Assembly (NCBI GenBank): GCA_050485685.1
Contig: JBJHBW010000012.1
Location: 27,007-91,006, forward strand
Direction: 5' to 3'
Length of the DNA stretch: 64,000 nucleotides
DNA from: JBJHBP01 sp050485685
Lineage (GTDB): Bacteria; Pseudomonadota; Gammaproteobacteria; Steroidobacterales; Rariloculaceae
The position numbers and the translations under genes were made by a program. Below, in pieces: positions 61,702 through 64,000 of the stretch. Every line of letters starts with the position of its first letter. Position 1 is the first letter of the stretch. A model generated the notes under the pieces. That model saw only the letters and a list, made by a program, of their open reading frames with translations, searched no databases and was not told where the DNA came from.

Positions 61702-64000
61702 ATGAGAAGCGAAAGAGATGTCTGGGGGGGCACTCCACGCTGGAGGCCGCTGTCGACAGCGATTGCGCAGGCGTGCAGCCGGGGGCTGAAGCCTGCGGTG
61801 TTTGCCGCATCCAGCGCTGCGGTGCTGGCCACAGCACTGGCGATCGCTCCGCTCGATACGGCTTTCGGTCAGGAAGGTGTGGTCGATGAAATCACCGTGA
61901 CCGGATCGCGTATCCGGCGTCAGGATTTCACGGCCAACGCGCCGATCACGACCATCGACCAGACCACGTTCGAGGAAACCAGCACGATCGGCGTGGAAAC
62001 GATTCTGAACCAGCTGCCGCAGTTCGTACCGGCGGTCACTCAGTTCACGACCGGTGACGTGCAGAACACGGCGATCAACACGGTCGGTGCGTCGACGGTG
62101 AGTCTGCGCGGCCTGGGTGCGAACCGCAGCCTGGTGCTGATCAACGGCCGTCGCGGCACACCGGTCAACTCGACCATGGTCATCGACACGAACATGATCC
62201 CGTCCTCGGCGATTCAGCGCGTGGAAGTGATCTCCGGTGGTGCTTCGGCCGTGTACGGTGCGGACGCTGTCGGCGGTGTCGTGAACTTCATTCTGAAGGA
62301 TAACTTCGAAGGCGCGGCGATCGAGACCCGATACGGTGATACCCAGCACGGTGGTAATCAGACGTACACGATCTCCGGTCTGCTGGGCGCGAACGTGGCC
62401 GGCGGTCGCGGTAACGTAATGGTGGGTCTTGAGCATTCCGCACGTTCCAAGGTTCTGCAGCAGGATCGCGACTGGCGTCTTGCCGACCTGAGTGACCCGA
62501 ACATCGGCGGAACGCACGGCTTCCTCAGTGAAACCTGGGTGACCAATCCGTCCGGCACGATCGGCAATGCGCCCAGCCGCGCTGTCGTGAACTCGATCTT
62601 CTCGGAACTCGACCCGTGTCCGGCCGCTGGACCCTGCCCGGCCGGGACGGTCTCCAATACCGCCACCTTCTTCATCAACCGTAGCCCGGATGGTACGGGC
62701 ACGGTATTCACCGGTGGCGGCGGTCTGTTCGGCTCCAACAATCAGGCTGGCGCGTACCGATACACCGGTGGTCTGGAAGATCCGTACGGCCAGTTCCCTG
62801 GGCTGCCCTGGCGCAAGTTCCAGCCCGACGGCCGCATCGCCGAGAACTCGCTACACAGCTGGAGCTCTACGCCGCTGGACCGGTACTCGGCTTTCGGCCG
62901 CGGCGTGTTCGACGTCACGGACAATACCCGGGTGTCGGTACAGATGCTGTTCGGCCGAACCGAAACGCAGACCAGTCTGGGTCTGACCTCGGACGCGCTG
63001 GGTGCGCTGAGTGCGCGCATTCCTTTCGGTGACGGGATTTATGCGCCATCGCTGGCATCGGACGGTGTGACCACGCTGCCGGCCTACCGTGCCGGTGGTA
63101 CCTATGGGCTTGACTGTCCGGCGACCGGCGGCTGCACGAATTCGCAGGCGTTCCCGCTGCCGCCGGAAGTGGTGCAGCTGTTCGCAAGTCGCGCGAATCC
63201 GAACATGGACGTGGCGATCAACCGGCCGCTGGACTTCCTGCGTGCGGCGCTGGGCGAGGGCCGCAAGAGCAGCAACTCGACGACCACGTACCAGATCCAG
63301 CTCGGTCTTGAGGGCACGCTGCCCAGCGGTAACCACTTCTGGGATGTCAGCGTGTCCACCGGCAGCACCACGAACGTGGTTGCACTGGGTGGCGCGGCAA
63401 GGCTGGAGGCCTGGCGTGCACTGGTGCAGTCGCCGAACTACGGTGTCGGCTTCCTGCGTCAGGGTAACCCCGAAGGTGGCGGCTTCCAGTCCGGTGTCGC
63501 GACCTGTACTTCCGGTCTGCCCATCGTGCGTCACTTCGAGATCTCTCAGGACTGTGCGGAAATGCTGGCCGCGACCCTGCAGAACCAGACCGAGGTGTTC
63601 CAGAATGCCGTCGAGGCCAACCTGGTCGGCACGCTGGCCGACATGAGCGCCGGTCCCCTGCAGTACGCGCTCGGTGCCACCTGGCGTGATGCGGAATTCC
63701 GTTACGTGACCGACAACCTGACACGCAACGAGTCGTTCGCCGACATGCCCATGGGTCTGTTCCCGACGGCCAATGCCGGCGGCAGCTTCGATGTGTCGGA
63801 AATCTACGGCGAGCTGCTGATTCCGATCGTCAGCAACGGTCCGCGTGGCGTGCATCACTTCAATGTGGAGCTCGGTGGTCGTGTGTCGGACTTCAGCTCG
63901 GTCGGTACGGTGGAGACGTTCAAGGGTCTGATCGACTGGGCGATCACGCCGAATTACCGTCTGCGTGGCGGCTTCAACCGCGCGCATCGCGCACCGAACC
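61702..64000 (+). CDS. TonB-dependent receptor, N-terminal part (runs past window end)
   Basis: Outer-membrane receptor for active uptake of a large substrate; the visible 766 residues lack the C-terminal strands. A long N-terminal signal region ends AFGQ near 57, followed by DEITVTGSRIRRQDF (62-76) and the plug domain with ETILNQLPQF, SLRGLGANRSLVLINGRR and VISGGASAVYGADAVGGVVNF, then beta-barrel strands. The family includes receptors for sugars, steroids or peptides; the substrate is not readable. Upstream palindromes suggest control by a LacI-type regulator not present here. Confidence 0.95.
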   Translation, partial: MRSERDVWGGTPRWRPLSTAIAQACSRGLKPAVFAASSAAVLATALAIAPLDTAFGQEGVVDEITVTGSRIRRQDFTANAPITTIDQTTFEETSTIGVETILNQLPQFVPAVTQFTTGDVQNTAINTVGASTVSLRGLGANRSLVLINGRRGTPVNSTMVIDTNMIPSSAIQRVEVISGGASAVYGADAVGGVVNFILKDNFEGAAIETRYGDTQHGGNQTYTISGLLGANVAGGRGNVMVGLEHSARSKVLQQDRDWRLADLSDPNIGGTHGFLSETWVTNPSGTIGNAPSRAVVNSIFSELDPCPAAGPCPAGTVSNTATFFINRSPDGTGTVFTGGGGLFGSNNQAGAYRYTGGLEDPYGQFPGLPWRKFQPDGRIAENSLHSWSSTPLDRYSAFGRGVFDVTDNTRVSVQMLFGRTETQTSLGLTSDALGALSARIPFGDGIYAPSLASDGVTTLPAYRAGGTYGLDCPATGGCTNSQAFPLPPEVVQLFASRANPNMDVAINRPLDFLRAALGEGRKSSNSTTTYQIQLGLEGTLPSGNHFWDVSVSTGSTTNVVALGGAARLEAWRALVQSPNYGVGFLRQGNPEGGGFQSGVATCTSGLPIVRHFEISQDCAEMLAATLQNQTEVFQNAVEANLVGTLADMSAGPLQYALGATWRDAEFRYVTDNLTRNESFADMPMGLFPTANAGGSFDVSEIYGELLIPIVSNGPRGVHHFNVELGGRVSDFSSVGTVETFKGLIDWAITPNYRLRGGFNRAHRAPN

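Overview
The window is 64 kb of gene-dense, GC-rich (roughly 60%) chromosomal DNA. The gene content points to an aerobic Gram-negative gammaproteobacterium. It carries yebC-ruvC-ruvA-ruvB-ybgC-tolQ-tolR-tolA-tolB-pal-cpoB-queE-queC in the order usual for that class, a sucA-sucB-lpdA operon, an RND pump, a TonB-dependent receptor, several lipoproteins, and tRNA genes that encode their own CCA ends. The lineage-specific families (DUF6152, DUF3500, DUF4397, DUF3187, and receptors with a DEITVTGSR-type N-terminus) fit Woeseia/Steroidobacter-like groups, but that placement is only an inference.

Layout: 1-9.6 kb has the end of an RND permease; a transaldolase, acetate kinase, beta-CASP metallo-hydrolase and double universal stress protein run on the + strand; then an arylamine N-acetyltransferase, pterin dehydratase, slipin, a membrane-anchored protein and an NmrA-like oxidoreductase. 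9.7-12.9 kb (minus strand) has a heptosyltransferase-like glycosyltransferase, a DUF6152 protein and a sodium:solute symporter. 13.2-21.4 kb is a compact methyl-cycle locus: an HTH-methyltransferase fusion, MetF-like reductase, metK, adenosine kinase, ahcY and fhs, with a convergent core-MetE-like protein behind a strong shared terminator. 22.8-30 kb holds a redox set: a cytochrome c lipoprotein, ferredoxin reductase-like protein, phospholipase D, two ferredoxins and korAB (2-oxoacid:ferredoxin oxidoreductase). 30-36 kb has a dipeptidase, an outer-membrane protein, tRNA-Arg(CCT), DUF4397 and DUF3187 proteins, a second cytochrome c and a DUF5658 membrane protein.

36-51.6 kb is conserved core: the 2-oxoglutarate dehydrogenase complex, then yebC, ruvCAB, the tol-pal operon, and queE-queC for queuosine. 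51.7-64 kb is accessory. It has a membrane DsbA-like protein divergent from a small cysteine-rich secreted protein in an AT-rich spacer, a TonB C-terminal-domain protein, a 33-codon Arg-rich ORF, a DUF6152/DUF3500 pair, tRNA-Lys(TTT) followed by an 11-bp tandem repeat, a DUF922 putative protease, a Tat-type amidase, an unrecognised secreted protein, and a TonB-dependent receptor cut by the window end.

The most interesting signals are these. (1) An HTH-methyltransferase fusion heads the SAM/SAH cycle operon, and its leader has four alternating complementary 7-mers plus a GGTACC-cored 10-mer that recurs before fhs; this looks like a self-contained methyl-cycle control unit. (2) The Cys-rich peptide and DsbA pair. 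(3) A shared DEIxVxGxR motif appears just after the signal peptide in three quite different exported proteins.
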